6,069 nt of DNA from Treponema sp. (GCA_009786625.1 WQRT01000006.1:181-6249); one strand, 5' to 3'. Numbered from the stretch's first letter, positions 1-6,058 are shown. Numbers and translations: made by a program. Notes: a model not told the origin generated them from the sequence alone.

Positions 1-7
1 CGCCCTA

Positions 8-36
8 TTGCCATTGTTTTTCAAATAATATAGAAT
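8..36 (+). promoter_or_regulatory. Candidate sigma70-type promoter upstream of fliO
   Basis: A TTGCCA -35 element (8-13) and a TAGAAT -10 element (31-36) are separated by exactly 17 bases. Each matches the consensus at five of six positions. Initiation would fall near base 43, leaving a leader of about 30 bases before the fliO start. The surrounding 1-60 region is AT-rich and non-coding: forward-frame stops lie at 26-28, 31-33 and 36-38, and none of the short upstream translations resembles a FliN/FliY C-terminus. This suggests fliO-flhF could be transcribed from an internal promoter as well as from an upstream operon promoter. It is a pattern match only, and such matches occur by chance in AT-rich DNA. 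Confidence 0.4.
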
Positions 37-60
37 AAAAAATTAGAATCAGTTTGATCT

Positions 61-67
61 GGGAGGG
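61..67 (+). promoter_or_regulatory. Strong Shine-Dalgarno that selects the CTG start of fliO
   Basis: GGGAGGG lies six bases before the CTG at 74. The fliO frame has a stop at 68-70, immediately after this element, so no earlier start is possible. The next plausible initiator is the ATG at 245, which is preceded by a GC-rich run with no SD. The only sensible start served by this site is therefore the CTG. Confidence 0.75.
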
Positions 68-73
68 TAAAAA

Positions 74-670
74 CTGAAAGCGCCTAAATTCGCCCTGCTG
101 CTTCTTGCGGCCGGGCTTTTCATCCAAATACCTGTAATCTCAGCCCAGGAAGCATTCACAGAAGAACAGCCCGCGGCGGCGGATCCGCTTCGTGAAGCCG
201 AAAGATCCCTGGTTTTTTCAAGCGGCGCGCAGCCGCCGGCCGCGATGGCAGGCCCTTCAATATGGTCGATTGTAAGAATGATTCTTATCCTCGCTGTTAC
301 AGCGGCCGCCATTTACGGCATTGTGTATATTTTTAAACGCGCGGCAAAACAACCTGTCAGTAAAGATCCTTTCCTTAAAGTTCTGTCAAGCGCCCATCTC
401 GGGGCAAACCGTTACGCGCACATTGTCGCCGTCGGAAGCAGGGCGTGGCTTTTAGGTTCAGGCGAGGGCGGAGTAAGCCTTGTAAGCGAAATCGAAGATA
501 AAGAAATAATCGATGCTATGCTGCTTGAAGATTCAAAAAAAGACGCGCTGTCTCCAAGCGGGTTTCCTGATTTTATGTCGTTCCTGCGCCGTCAGGGTAT
601 AAACGCCGGTGAATCGCGTTTATCCGCCGACAATATACGCAAACGCCGCGAAAGGCTCAGGGAGCTTTGA
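74..670 (+). CDS. fliO: Flagellar biosynthesis protein FliO (FliZ), CTG start
   Basis: FliO is a bitopic inner-membrane protein that helps FliP oligomerise during export-gate assembly. Starting at CTG 74 the protein is 198 residues. Residues 1-24 look like a Sec signal peptide: Lys at 2 and 5, a Leu/Ala-rich core at 6-17, and a VISA-Q cleavage-like site at 24/25. A periplasmic linker rich in Ala, Pro and Glu follows (25-61), then one membrane helix at about 62-87 ending in FKR. The cytoplasmic FliO-type domain (about 92-150) has the LG-x-x-R-x-x-I-V-x-VG-x-R-x-x-LLG pattern followed by GGVSLVSEI. The tail is charged. The first ATG in frame, at 245 (residue 58), would remove the signal peptide and has no SD. 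The stop overlaps the fliP start (TGATG), implying translational coupling. Spirochaete literature often calls this gene fliZ. Identity is fairly sure; the start is strongly suggested but unproven. Confidence 0.85.
   Translation: MKAPKFALLLLAAGLFIQIPVISAQEAFTEEQPAAADPLREAERSLVFSSGAQPPAAMAGPSIWSIVRMILILAVTAAAIYGIVYIFKRAAKQPVSKDPFLKVLSSAHLGANRYAHIVAVGSRAWLLGSGEGGVSLVSEIEDKEIIDAMLLEDSKKDALSPSGFPDFMSFLRRQGINAGESRLSADNIRKRRERLREL
659..664 (+). promoter_or_regulatory. Shine-Dalgarno for fliP inside the end of fliO
   Basis: AGGGAG sits five bases before the ATG at 670 but only two before the in-frame TTG at 667. The spacing favours ATG 670, whose first base is the last base of the fliO stop codon. 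Confidence 0.65.
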
Positions 671-1491
671 TGATAAAAAAATGCCTGTCAGCCGCCTTGT
701 TCGCGATTTCCCTGTTTATTTCACCTAACACCGCTTTCGCGCAGCAGGGAACGTTTCCCGGAATGTCTGTTGACGGGACGATGAATATTATTAATCCTCC
801 GGCTCCTCCTGTAATTCCTTTTATCGATCTTACTGTGCGTAATCCCGAAGGAGGACAGGAAGTCGCCTTTTCGCTACAGCTTCTGCTTCTTCTCACCGTT
901 CTCTCTCTCGCTCCGAGTATTATCATATTGATGACAAGTTTTCTCCGCGTCTCAATTGTTTTGGATTTTATAAAACGCGCCCTTTCATTGCAGCAGGTTC
1001 CTCCCAACCAGGTGCTTTTGGGCATTTCGCTCTTTCTTACTTTATTTATTATGTGGCCGACATTCGAGCAGATTTATAACAACTCGCTTCAACCGCTGTC
1101 GGCGGGAGAGATGTCCGTGCAGAACGCGTACAGGGAAGCGGAAGCTCCGTTGAGATTATTTATGTACAGCCAGATGGAAAGCCGCCCGGAAAATATCCGC
1201 ATTTTTATGGCGATGCGCGGACTTGATACTCCGGAAACGTTAGCTGACGTTCCAACTTATGTTTTAATTCCGGCATTCATTTTAAATGAACTAACCGTGG
1301 CGTTCAGAATCGGAATACTTCTTTTTATTCCGTTTATCGTAATCGACTTTGTTGTGGCAAGCGCACTTATGTCCATGGGTATGATCATGCTCCCTCCTGT
1401 CATGATATCCATGCCTTTTAAACTGATTCTTTTTATTTTGGTTGACGGATGGGGGCTTTTAACGGATCAACTGATGCGTTCATTTTTATAG
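670..1491 (+). CDS. fliP: Flagellar export gate protein FliP
   Basis: FliP is the main channel subunit of the flagellar export gate; five copies assemble with FliQ and FliR into a helical pore. The 273-residue product begins with a clear signal peptide (KK at 3-4, hydrophobic core 6-18, AFA-QQ site at 24/25), typical of FliP. Membrane segments are visible at about 68-89, 111-130, 200-230 and 248-265. Two family signatures are intact: PSIIILMTSFLRVSIVLDF at 82-100, and the segment from about 226 to 261 with GMIMLPPVMISMPFKL and LVDGW. Met238-Ile239-Met240 sits where FliP's methionine-rich gasket loop is expected (known from Salmonella), with Ile in the middle. The periplasmic part (131-200) contains the usual E-x-PLR-FM and MRGLDTPE-LADVPTYVLIPAFILNEL stretches. 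Start chosen at ATG 670 rather than TTG 667 on SD spacing. Eleven bases separate it from fliQ. Confidence 0.96.
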   Translation: MIKKCLSAALFAISLFISPNTAFAQQGTFPGMSVDGTMNIINPPAPPVIPFIDLTVRNPEGGQEVAFSLQLLLLLTVLSLAPSIIILMTSFLRVSIVLDFIKRALSLQQVPPNQVLLGISLFLTLFIMWPTFEQIYNNSLQPLSAGEMSVQNAYREAEAPLRLFMYSQMESRPENIRIFMAMRGLDTPETLADVPTYVLIPAFILNELTVAFRIGILLFIPFIVIDFVVASALMSMGMIMLPPVMISMPFKLILFILVDGWGLLTDQLMRSFL

Positions 1492-1502
1492 GGGAATGAA
1501 AG

Positions 1503-1772
1503 ATGAGTATAGGTGAAATTGTAGCAATCCTGCGGCAGGGAATTTTTATGACGTTGCAAATGGCGATTCCCCTTTTGGGGCCTGCTCTTTTAGTCGGTCT
1601 TGTCGTTGCGATTTTACAGGCGACTACATCGATTCAGGAGCAGACACTCACTCTTGTTCCGAAGTTGATAGTTATTTTACTTGTACTTTTTGCTTTCGGC
1701 GGTTTAGGTTTTACATTGCTCGGACAGTATACGGCGAATTTATTTAGTCAAATTTCGATTATGGCACGGTGA
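1503..1772 (+). CDS. fliQ: Flagellar export gate protein FliQ
   Basis: FliQ is a two-helix membrane hairpin that packs around the FliP-FliR core of the export gate. The 89-residue length is typical of the family. Helix 1 spans about 15-40 and contains IPLLGPALLVGLVVAILQA. The short cytoplasmic turn has the conserved ILQATTSIQEQTL motif (37-49). Helix 2 runs from about 52 to 78, beginning LVPK. Lys54 aligns without gaps with the Lys54 of Salmonella FliQ as I recall it, a residue implicated in gating. The ATG is preceded by AGGGG at 1490-1494 (eight-base spacing), which overlaps the fliP stop. The last two bases of the TGA stop are also the first two bases of the heptamer array, so the repeat abuts this gene directly. 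Confidence 0.96.
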   Translation: MSIGEIVAILRQGIFMTLQMAIPLLGPALLVGLVVAILQATTSIQEQTLTLVPKLIVILLVLFAFGGLGFTLLGQYTANLFSQISIMAR

Positions 1773-1847
1773 TTAGGGGATAGGGATTAGGGGTTAGGGG
1801 ATAGGAATTAGGAGATAGGGGATAGGAATTAGGGGATAGGGGTTAGT
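1771..1847 (+). repeat. Tandem array of eleven 7-bp G-rich repeats between fliQ and fliR
   Basis: Eleven consecutive heptamers start at 1771, 1778, 1785, 1792, 1799, 1806, 1813, 1820, 1827, 1834 and 1841. In order they are GATTAGG, GGATAGG, GATTAGG, GGTTAGG, GGATAGG, AATTAGG, AGATAGG, GGATAGG, AATTAGG, GGATAGG and GGTTAGT. The consensus is RRWTAGG; the first two positions are always purine, the third A or T, and TAG is invariant at positions 4-6. A 21-bp higher-order period is visible: 1799-1819 and 1820-1840 differ at one base. There is no C from 1768 to 1873. Because 7 is not a multiple of 3, TAG stops occur in all three forward frames. The array accounts for nearly the whole 88-base fliQ-fliR gap; without it the spacing would be about 13 bases, like the other junctions. 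Heptameric short tandem repeats are known from cyanobacteria, so this is a similar class of element, with no homology implied. Confidence 0.95.
1776..1800 (+). promoter_or_regulatory. Canonical G-quadruplex motif within the heptamer array
   Basis: Four runs of three or more G occur at 1776-1779, 1783-1785, 1790-1793 and 1797-1800. They are separated by loops ATA, ATTA and TTA, so the stretch satisfies the G3+N1-7 rule. The G-rich strand is the coding strand, so both the non-template DNA and the fliQ-fliR mRNA could fold. Further G4 runs at 1818-1821, 1832-1835 and 1839-1842 could give alternative registers. Any effect on fliR translation or transcription is inference. Confidence 0.6.
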
Positions 1848-1860
1848 TGGAAATTTTTTT

Positions 1861-2733
1861 ATGATTGAGAATGCGGTTTTACAGAATATACTCTCATTTG
1901 GGCCTGTGTTTCTTTTGATCGCGGCTCGCGCGCTTGCTATGATACAGACAGCGCCGCTTCTTTCATCGGAGGCTGTCCCCCAGATCGCGAAGATCGCGCT
2001 CGCGGGACTGGCGGCGTTTGCTGTCATTCCCACGGCGGAAGTGTTCATGTCAGCTAACAATCCTTCCGGCATTGTTACTCTTCCCGGCGGAACAACGAGC
2101 GATCTGCGTTATGAGGCTTTCACCCTGCGCTTTGGTCTTCTTATCGCTGGCGAAGCTATGATCGGCATAATAATCGGTTTTTACATGACGCTGATTTTCG
2201 CGGCTTTTTCCACGGCAGGACAGTTCTTCACGTTGCAAATGGGATTCGGCGCGTCGGAAACTTTTGATCCTGTCGCCCAGATCGAAAATCCTCTTATGGG
2301 TCAATATTTCAATCTTGTTTCCATGTTAATTTTTGTCACAATGGGCGGTTTTCATCAGCTTTTTCTCGGCGGCTTTTGGCGTTCCGTTCAGACAATTAAC
2401 ATAATTTCGCTTATCGATGGCAGGGAACCCGCTGTCTCTATGATCGTTTCCGGTCTTTCGCGTCTTTTCATGGACGCGTTTGTTATCTCGCTTCCGATAC
2501 TCGGCACTTTATTTTTAACTTCTCTCGCGACAGGGCTTATCTCAAAAGCCGCGCCGCAGGTAAATATCCTCTCCGAAGGATTTCCAATTTCCATAATGAC
2601 GGCATTCGTGCTTCTTTTCGCGTCGCTTCCTTTTATGATAGAAGCCTTTACGCGTGTAATTGATTCCGGTTTTGTCAACATCCAAACTCTTTACACTCAA
2701 ATCGGACGGCAGATCACGCAGGGAGGTTACTGA
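1861..2733 (+). CDS. fliR: Flagellar export gate protein FliR
   Basis: FliR is the single-copy subunit that closes the FliP5-FliQ4-FliR1 export channel; its fold resembles a fused FliP-FliQ unit. The product has 290 residues, somewhat longer than the roughly 260 I expect for the family. The extra length lies partly in a polar loop at about 63-86 (NNPSG, PGGTTSD). Hydrophobic segments lie at about 10-30, 42-62, 91-118, 150-170, 205-228 and 243-262. Family hallmarks are GEAMIGIIIGF (97-107), AGQFFTLQMGFGASETFDP (119-137) and KAAPQVNILSEGFPI (229-243). Unlike its neighbours it has no good SD: only GGA at 1849-1851, nine bases upstream, followed by a T7 run touching the ATG. No in-frame start exists upstream before the TAG at 1837. 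The stop overlaps the flhB start (TGATG). Confidence 0.95.
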   Translation: MIENAVLQNILSFGPVFLLIAARALAMIQTAPLLSSEAVPQIAKIALAGLAAFAVIPTAEVFMSANNPSGIVTLPGGTTSDLRYEAFTLRFGLLIAGEAMIGIIIGFYMTLIFAAFSTAGQFFTLQMGFGASETFDPVAQIENPLMGQYFNLVSMLIFVTMGGFHQLFLGGFWRSVQTINIISLIDGREPAVSMIVSGLSRLFMDAFVISLPILGTLFLTSLATGLISKAAPQVNILSEGFPISIMTAFVLLFASLPFMIEAFTRVIDSGFVNIQTLYTQIGRQITQGGY

Positions 2734-3896
2734 TGATTAAAAATGATGATCTTCTATACTTGAATTTTAATTTAAACGCGCCGTTGATCATTGATCTGCA
2801 GTGGTTTTCCGATGATGACGAAGACGCTCCCGGCAAGACCGAGATGCCGTCGGAATACAAATTAAAAAAACTGCGGGAAGAAGGACAGGTTGCGAAAAGT
2901 CAGGAGATTGTCGGAGCGCTCGGGCTTCTTCTGCCGGCGATGACGCTGCTTTTTCTCGCGCCTTCGATGCTGCGTACCTGCGTAGAAATGGTCAGGTTTT
3001 TTTTCCTGCGCGTTAATGATCTTGATCCCGTAAGAGACGGGGTAATTGTGCTCATATTCCTGCGTTATTTCGCACGGCTTGTGTGGCCGATTTTGGCTGT
3101 CGCTTTTATCGCGGCGATTTTTTCCAATATGGCGCAATTAAACGGATGGCTGTTCACGGTTAAGCCCATTGTTCCAAATTTCTCCAAGATCGTTCCAAAG
3201 TTCGGGCAGTATTTCAGGCGGATTTTTTCCGTGGAAGGTCTTTTTAACCTTGGAAAATCGCTTTTAAAAATCGCGATGATCGGAATAGTAGCTTTTATTT
3301 TAATTTCATCCGATATAGAAAAGATTTTAAATCTTCAAAAATCTAACGTTTATACAGGGCTTATTCTGATCGCTGGTATCGCGATTAAGATGATCCTTAT
3401 TAGCTCGGTTTTGCTTTTAGTTTTCGCGATTGCGGATTTGAGGTTCCAGCGCTGGCGCTTTGAGCAAAAACATAAAATGACGCGTTACGAAGTAAAGGAA
3501 GAGCAGAAACAGTATATGCAGGATCCGCAGATACAGCAGAGGATAAGAAGCCGTTTCCGCGAAATGCTCAGGCAGAATATCGCGGCGGCGGTTCCAAAAG
3601 CGGATGTTGTCATTACAAACCCGACTCATATCGCGGTTGCGTTACAGTACGATATGAAAACAATGAAAAGTCCGATGGTAGTGGCGATGGGAGCTGATGA
3701 GATGGCGGCAAGGATCAGGACTATCGCGCAAGCGCACGGCATTCCGCTTGTGGAGAACAAACCTTTAGCGCGCAGTTTGTATGAAGATGTTGAAGTCGGT
3801 GAAATAATCCCCATAAAGTACTGGCAAACAGTCACTTTAGTTTACGCAAAAGTTTGGGACATCATCGAAGAGCGGCGGAACAGGAAGGCCGCATGA
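2733..3896 (+). CDS. flhB: Flagellar export specificity switch FlhB
   Basis: FlhB switches export from rod/hook to filament substrates after cutting itself. The 387-residue protein has an unusual N-terminal leader of about 34 residues, including IDLQWFSDDDED at 20-31. It precedes the standard amphipathic start of FlhB (KTEMPSEYKLKKLREEGQ, 35-52). Four membrane segments are apparent at about 60-81, 104-133, 170-192 and 209-234. The cytoplasmic domain begins near 236 with a basic linker (RFQRWRFEQKHKMT). The autocleavage motif Asn296-Pro297-Thr298-His299 is intact (bases 3618-3629), so cleavage between 296 and 297 is expected, giving a 91-residue C-terminal piece. The downstream VAMGADEMAARIR and GIPLVENKPLARSLY blocks are family-typical. 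AGGGAGG at 2720-2726, six bases before ATG 2733, supports this start and therefore the leader. It overlaps fliR by one base. Confidence 0.96.
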   Translation: MIKNDDLLYLNFNLNAPLIIDLQWFSDDDEDAPGKTEMPSEYKLKKLREEGQVAKSQEIVGALGLLLPAMTLLFLAPSMLRTCVEMVRFFFLRVNDLDPVRDGVIVLIFLRYFARLVWPILAVAFIAAIFSNMAQLNGWLFTVKPIVPNFSKIVPKFGQYFRRIFSVEGLFNLGKSLLKIAMIGIVAFILISSDIEKILNLQKSNVYTGLILIAGIAIKMILISSVLLLVFAIADLRFQRWRFEQKHKMTRYEVKEEQKQYMQDPQIQQRIRSRFREMLRQNIAAAVPKADVVITNPTHIAVALQYDMKTMKSPMVVAMGADEMAARIRTIAQAHGIPLVENKPLARSLYEDVEVGEIIPIKYWQTVTLVYAKVWDIIEERRNRKAA

Positions 3897-3931
3897 AAAA
3901 TAATTTGAGAGGTAATTTATGGCAGATTTAG
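3893..3931 (+). other. 12-codon mini-ORF bridging flhB and flhA
   Basis: An ATG at 3893 overlaps the flhB stop as ATGA and opens a frame encoding MKNNLRGNLWQI, ending in TAG at 3929-3931, ten bases inside flhA. AGGAAGG at 3882-3888 is a reasonable SD for it. The peptide is unrecognised and is probably not functional in itself. The arrangement could keep ribosomes on the message between flhB and the flhA start at 3919. It may equally be chance. Confidence 0.2.
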
Positions 3932-6057
3932 CGCAGCCGTCTGCGGGAGGAAGAACTACCGCCGGTATTCTGACTTTTTTTAAGGACAGTTTTCCCGCAA
4001 CCGCGTTAATTGTAATGGTGCTGTCTTTTATATTGCCGCTTCCGACTGTAATTCTTGACGCGCTCATGGCAATCAATCTTGTTTTTTCTCTTATGGTTCT
4101 GCTCATCGTGCTTTACACAAATAGACCGACAGAGTTCAGCATTTTCCCGACTATACTTCTTGTGTCTACAGTGTTCAGTCTTGCGCTTAACGTCTCTTCA
4201 ACAAGGGCGATCTTAACCTTAGGCGCGCGTTTTAACGGAAGGATGATAAGGGCGTTTTCAAGCTTTGTCGTCGGGACCAGCGGCACGGAAGGCATTGTGG
4301 TCGGGGCTATCATCTTCGCGATTATTATCGCAGTGCAGGTAATCGTTATTACAAAGGGAGCCACGCGCGTTTCAGAAGTTGCGGCGCGTTTTACATTGGA
4401 CAGCATGACAGTAAAAATGATGGCGGTAGAGAATGAAGTCAGTTCAGGTTCCATCTCGGAAGAAGAGGCCCAGAGAAAAAAAGATCAAATACAAAAAGAA
4501 TCTGATTTTTACGGGTCAATGGATGGTGCCAGTAAATTTATATCAGGTAACGTAAAGGTAGGCGTGTTCATTATCGTAGTGGAAATACTCGGCGGATTTA
4601 TTATCGGCTCCGTTATGTACAATGAACAGAATGTATTTACAAATTATATAAGCCTCGCGATTGGGGACGGTCTTGTTACTCAGCTTCCCGCGCTTTTAAT
4701 TTCCACCGCGATGGGCGTTGTTGTAACAAGAGCCGCCGCGACAGGAAGCCTCTCGGATCAGGTGATGGAACAAATCATCTCCCGCCCCGCGATTGTCTAC
4801 TGGATCTGCGCCGGGGTTTTAGCGTTCCTTTCCGTACTGCCCGGTTTCCCCTGGTATGTGCTTATTCCGATGGCGGCGCTTGTGGCGTTTAACGCGTTCA
4901 GGATGAGGCGCGTTGCGGAACAAGCGGAAAATATCAATAAAACTATGTCAAAGACAAGGGATCGCAGCAAGGAAGAAAAACCTGCGGAAATCCCGCCTGT
5001 CGTGCCTTTGGATGTATTATCGCTCGATCTCGGTTACGGCCTTGTCAAACTTGTTGATAAGGAGAAAGGAGCGGAGCTTCTTGACAGGGTGCAGAGCGTC
5101 AGAAACCAGACCGGTCTTGAACTTGGACTTGTGTTTCCTAAGGTGCATATACAGGATAACGCGATGCTTGATCCTTCGGAATATTGTTTTAAAATTAAAA
5201 ATGTTGATGTCGGCCGGGGCAAGATACGCCTCGGATTTTATCTTTGCATTGATCCCGGCACTGTTGTTAACAAGATCGAGGGCGAAGCGACCAAAGAGCC
5301 GACATTCGGCCTTCCCGCGCTGTGGATACCGCATGAAAGGCGCGATGAAGCCGAACGCGCAGGCTACACTGTAGTCGATCCGCCTTCGATTATCGCGACG
5401 CATCTTACGGAAATAATTAGGCGCAATGCCGCTAACATTTTGGGTCTTCAGGATACGCAGGATATACTCGACAACCTTAGGAAATCATACCCCGCGGTTA
5501 TTGACGAAGTATTACGCTCTGACGGCAAAGGTCTTCGCATAACGGAGATACAGAAAATATTTATAGGCCTGTTACGCGAAAGAGTGTCAATCAGGGATAA
5601 GATCACAATTCTGGAAGCAGTCGCGGATTACGCGCAAATTTCAAAAAATATCTGGTTCCTCACTGAAAAAGCGCGTCAGGCTCTCGCAAGCCAGATTTGC
5701 CAGCAGTACGCCGATGATGATCGCAAGCTTAAGATGCTCACGATTGACAGAGCGCTTGAGCAGAAGATCATCGAGAGTAAAAACGATACGCCGTCGGGGC
5801 CTGTATGCGCGCTCGATCCTATTACTCAAAGAGCGTGGATCGCCGCGGTTAAAAATGCGGTTACGGCTGTCAGGCAGGTTGAAAAAGGCTGGATGCCTGT
5901 TATTATCTGCTCGGAAGCGGCGCGTTATCTTGTACGCAATTCAACAGACAGAGAAATGCCGGATTTGGCGGTTTTATCTGTCCCGGAACTCGCGCCGGAA
6001 GTTATTCCGGAAGCGGTCGGCGTTATACGAATAGAAGATTCTTCGACGGAGATGTAG
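3919..6057 (+). CDS. flhA: Flagellar export apparatus protein FlhA
   Basis: FlhA forms the nonameric ring below the export channel. Its membrane half helps couple proton motive force to export, and its cytoplasmic half docks chaperone-substrate complexes. The 712-residue length is typical. About eight membrane segments occupy residues 26-328, with a cytoplasmic FHIPEP loop (about 147-212) between the fourth and fifth. A variable charged linker (329-361) leads to the FlhA-C domain, with LGYGLVKLVD (371-380), TGLELGLVFPKVHIQDN (398-414), LGFYLCIDPG (438-447), FGLPALWIP (463-471) and YTVVDPPSIIATHLTEIIRRNA (483-504). The FHIPEP signature starts well (R150 to M163: RVSEVAARFTLDSM) but continues TVKMMAVENE instead of the usual PGKQMAID-x-D. 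Asn211 stands where Salmonella Asp208 aligns (K206-F-I-S-G-N211). AGAGG at 3908-3912, six bases before the ATG, supports the start. One base separates it from the next gene. Confidence 0.97.
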   Translation: MADLAQPSAGGRTTAGILTFFKDSFPATALIVMVLSFILPLPTVILDALMAINLVFSLMVLLIVLYTNRPTEFSIFPTILLVSTVFSLALNVSSTRAILTLGARFNGRMIRAFSSFVVGTSGTEGIVVGAIIFAIIIAVQVIVITKGATRVSEVAARFTLDSMTVKMMAVENEVSSGSISEEEAQRKKDQIQKESDFYGSMDGASKFISGNVKVGVFIIVVEILGGFIIGSVMYNEQNVFTNYISLAIGDGLVTQLPALLISTAMGVVVTRAAATGSLSDQVMEQIISRPAIVYWICAGVLAFLSVLPGFPWYVLIPMAALVAFNAFRMRRVAEQAENINKTMSKTRDRSKEEKPAEIPPVVPLDVLSLDLGYGLVKLVDKEKGAELLDRVQSVRNQTGLELGLVFPKVHIQDNAMLDPSEYCFKIKNVDVGRGKIRLGFYLCIDPGTVVNKIEGEATKEPTFGLPALWIPHERRDEAERAGYTVVDPPSIIATHLTEIIRRNAANILGLQDTQDILDNLRKSYPAVIDEVLRSDGKGLRITEIQKIFIGLLRERVSIRDKITILEAVADYAQISKNIWFLTEKARQALASQICQQYADDDRKLKMLTIDRALEQKIIESKNDTPSGPVCALDPITQRAWIAAVKNAVTAVRQVEKGWMPVIICSEAARYLVRNSTDREMPDLAVLSVPELAPEVIPEAVGVIRIEDSSTEM

Positions 6058-6058
6058 G

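Noticed and set aside
667..669. TTG start for fliP
   Set aside because: Only two bases follow the SD; the ATG at 670 has better spacing and gives the common TGATG overlap.
245..670. fliO starting at ATG 245
   Set aside because: No SD precedes it, and the 57 codons upstream in the same frame encode a convincing signal peptide with a strong SD before CTG 74.
1771..1847. Telomere-like or CRISPR-like repeat
   Set aside because: TTAGG units look telomeric only superficially; the array is short, internal and variable. There are no spacers, so it is not CRISPR.
1848..1860. T7 run after a G-rich region as an intrinsic terminator between fliQ and fliR
   Set aside because: The upstream region contains no C, so no GC stem can form, and fliR must be expressed from the same operon.
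1794..2072. Minus-strand ORF running through the heptamer array and encoding a Pro/Ile/Tyr-rich 7-residue periodic tail
   Set aside because: The periodicity is just the reverse complement of the 7-bp repeat, which has no stop in this frame. The rest overlaps fliR antisense, and the product resembles no family I know.
4113..4454. Antisense ORFs across the operon (for example opposite flhA, fliP and flhB)
   Set aside because: All lie opposite strong, conserved coding sequences and show no family features or plausible independent context.
5081..5086. TTGACA hexamers within flhA (also at 5744-5749) as -35 elements
   Set aside because: No TATAAT-like -10 is present at 16-18 base spacing downstream of either.
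4913..5374. 153-codon + strand ORF inside flhA
   Set aside because: It lies in another frame of the highly conserved flhA coding sequence. Its Arg/Lys/Ser-rich product is typical of shadow translation.
5714..6034. 106-codon + strand ORF inside the end of flhA
   Set aside because: Frame shadow of flhA, with a highly basic low-information product and no recognisable domain.
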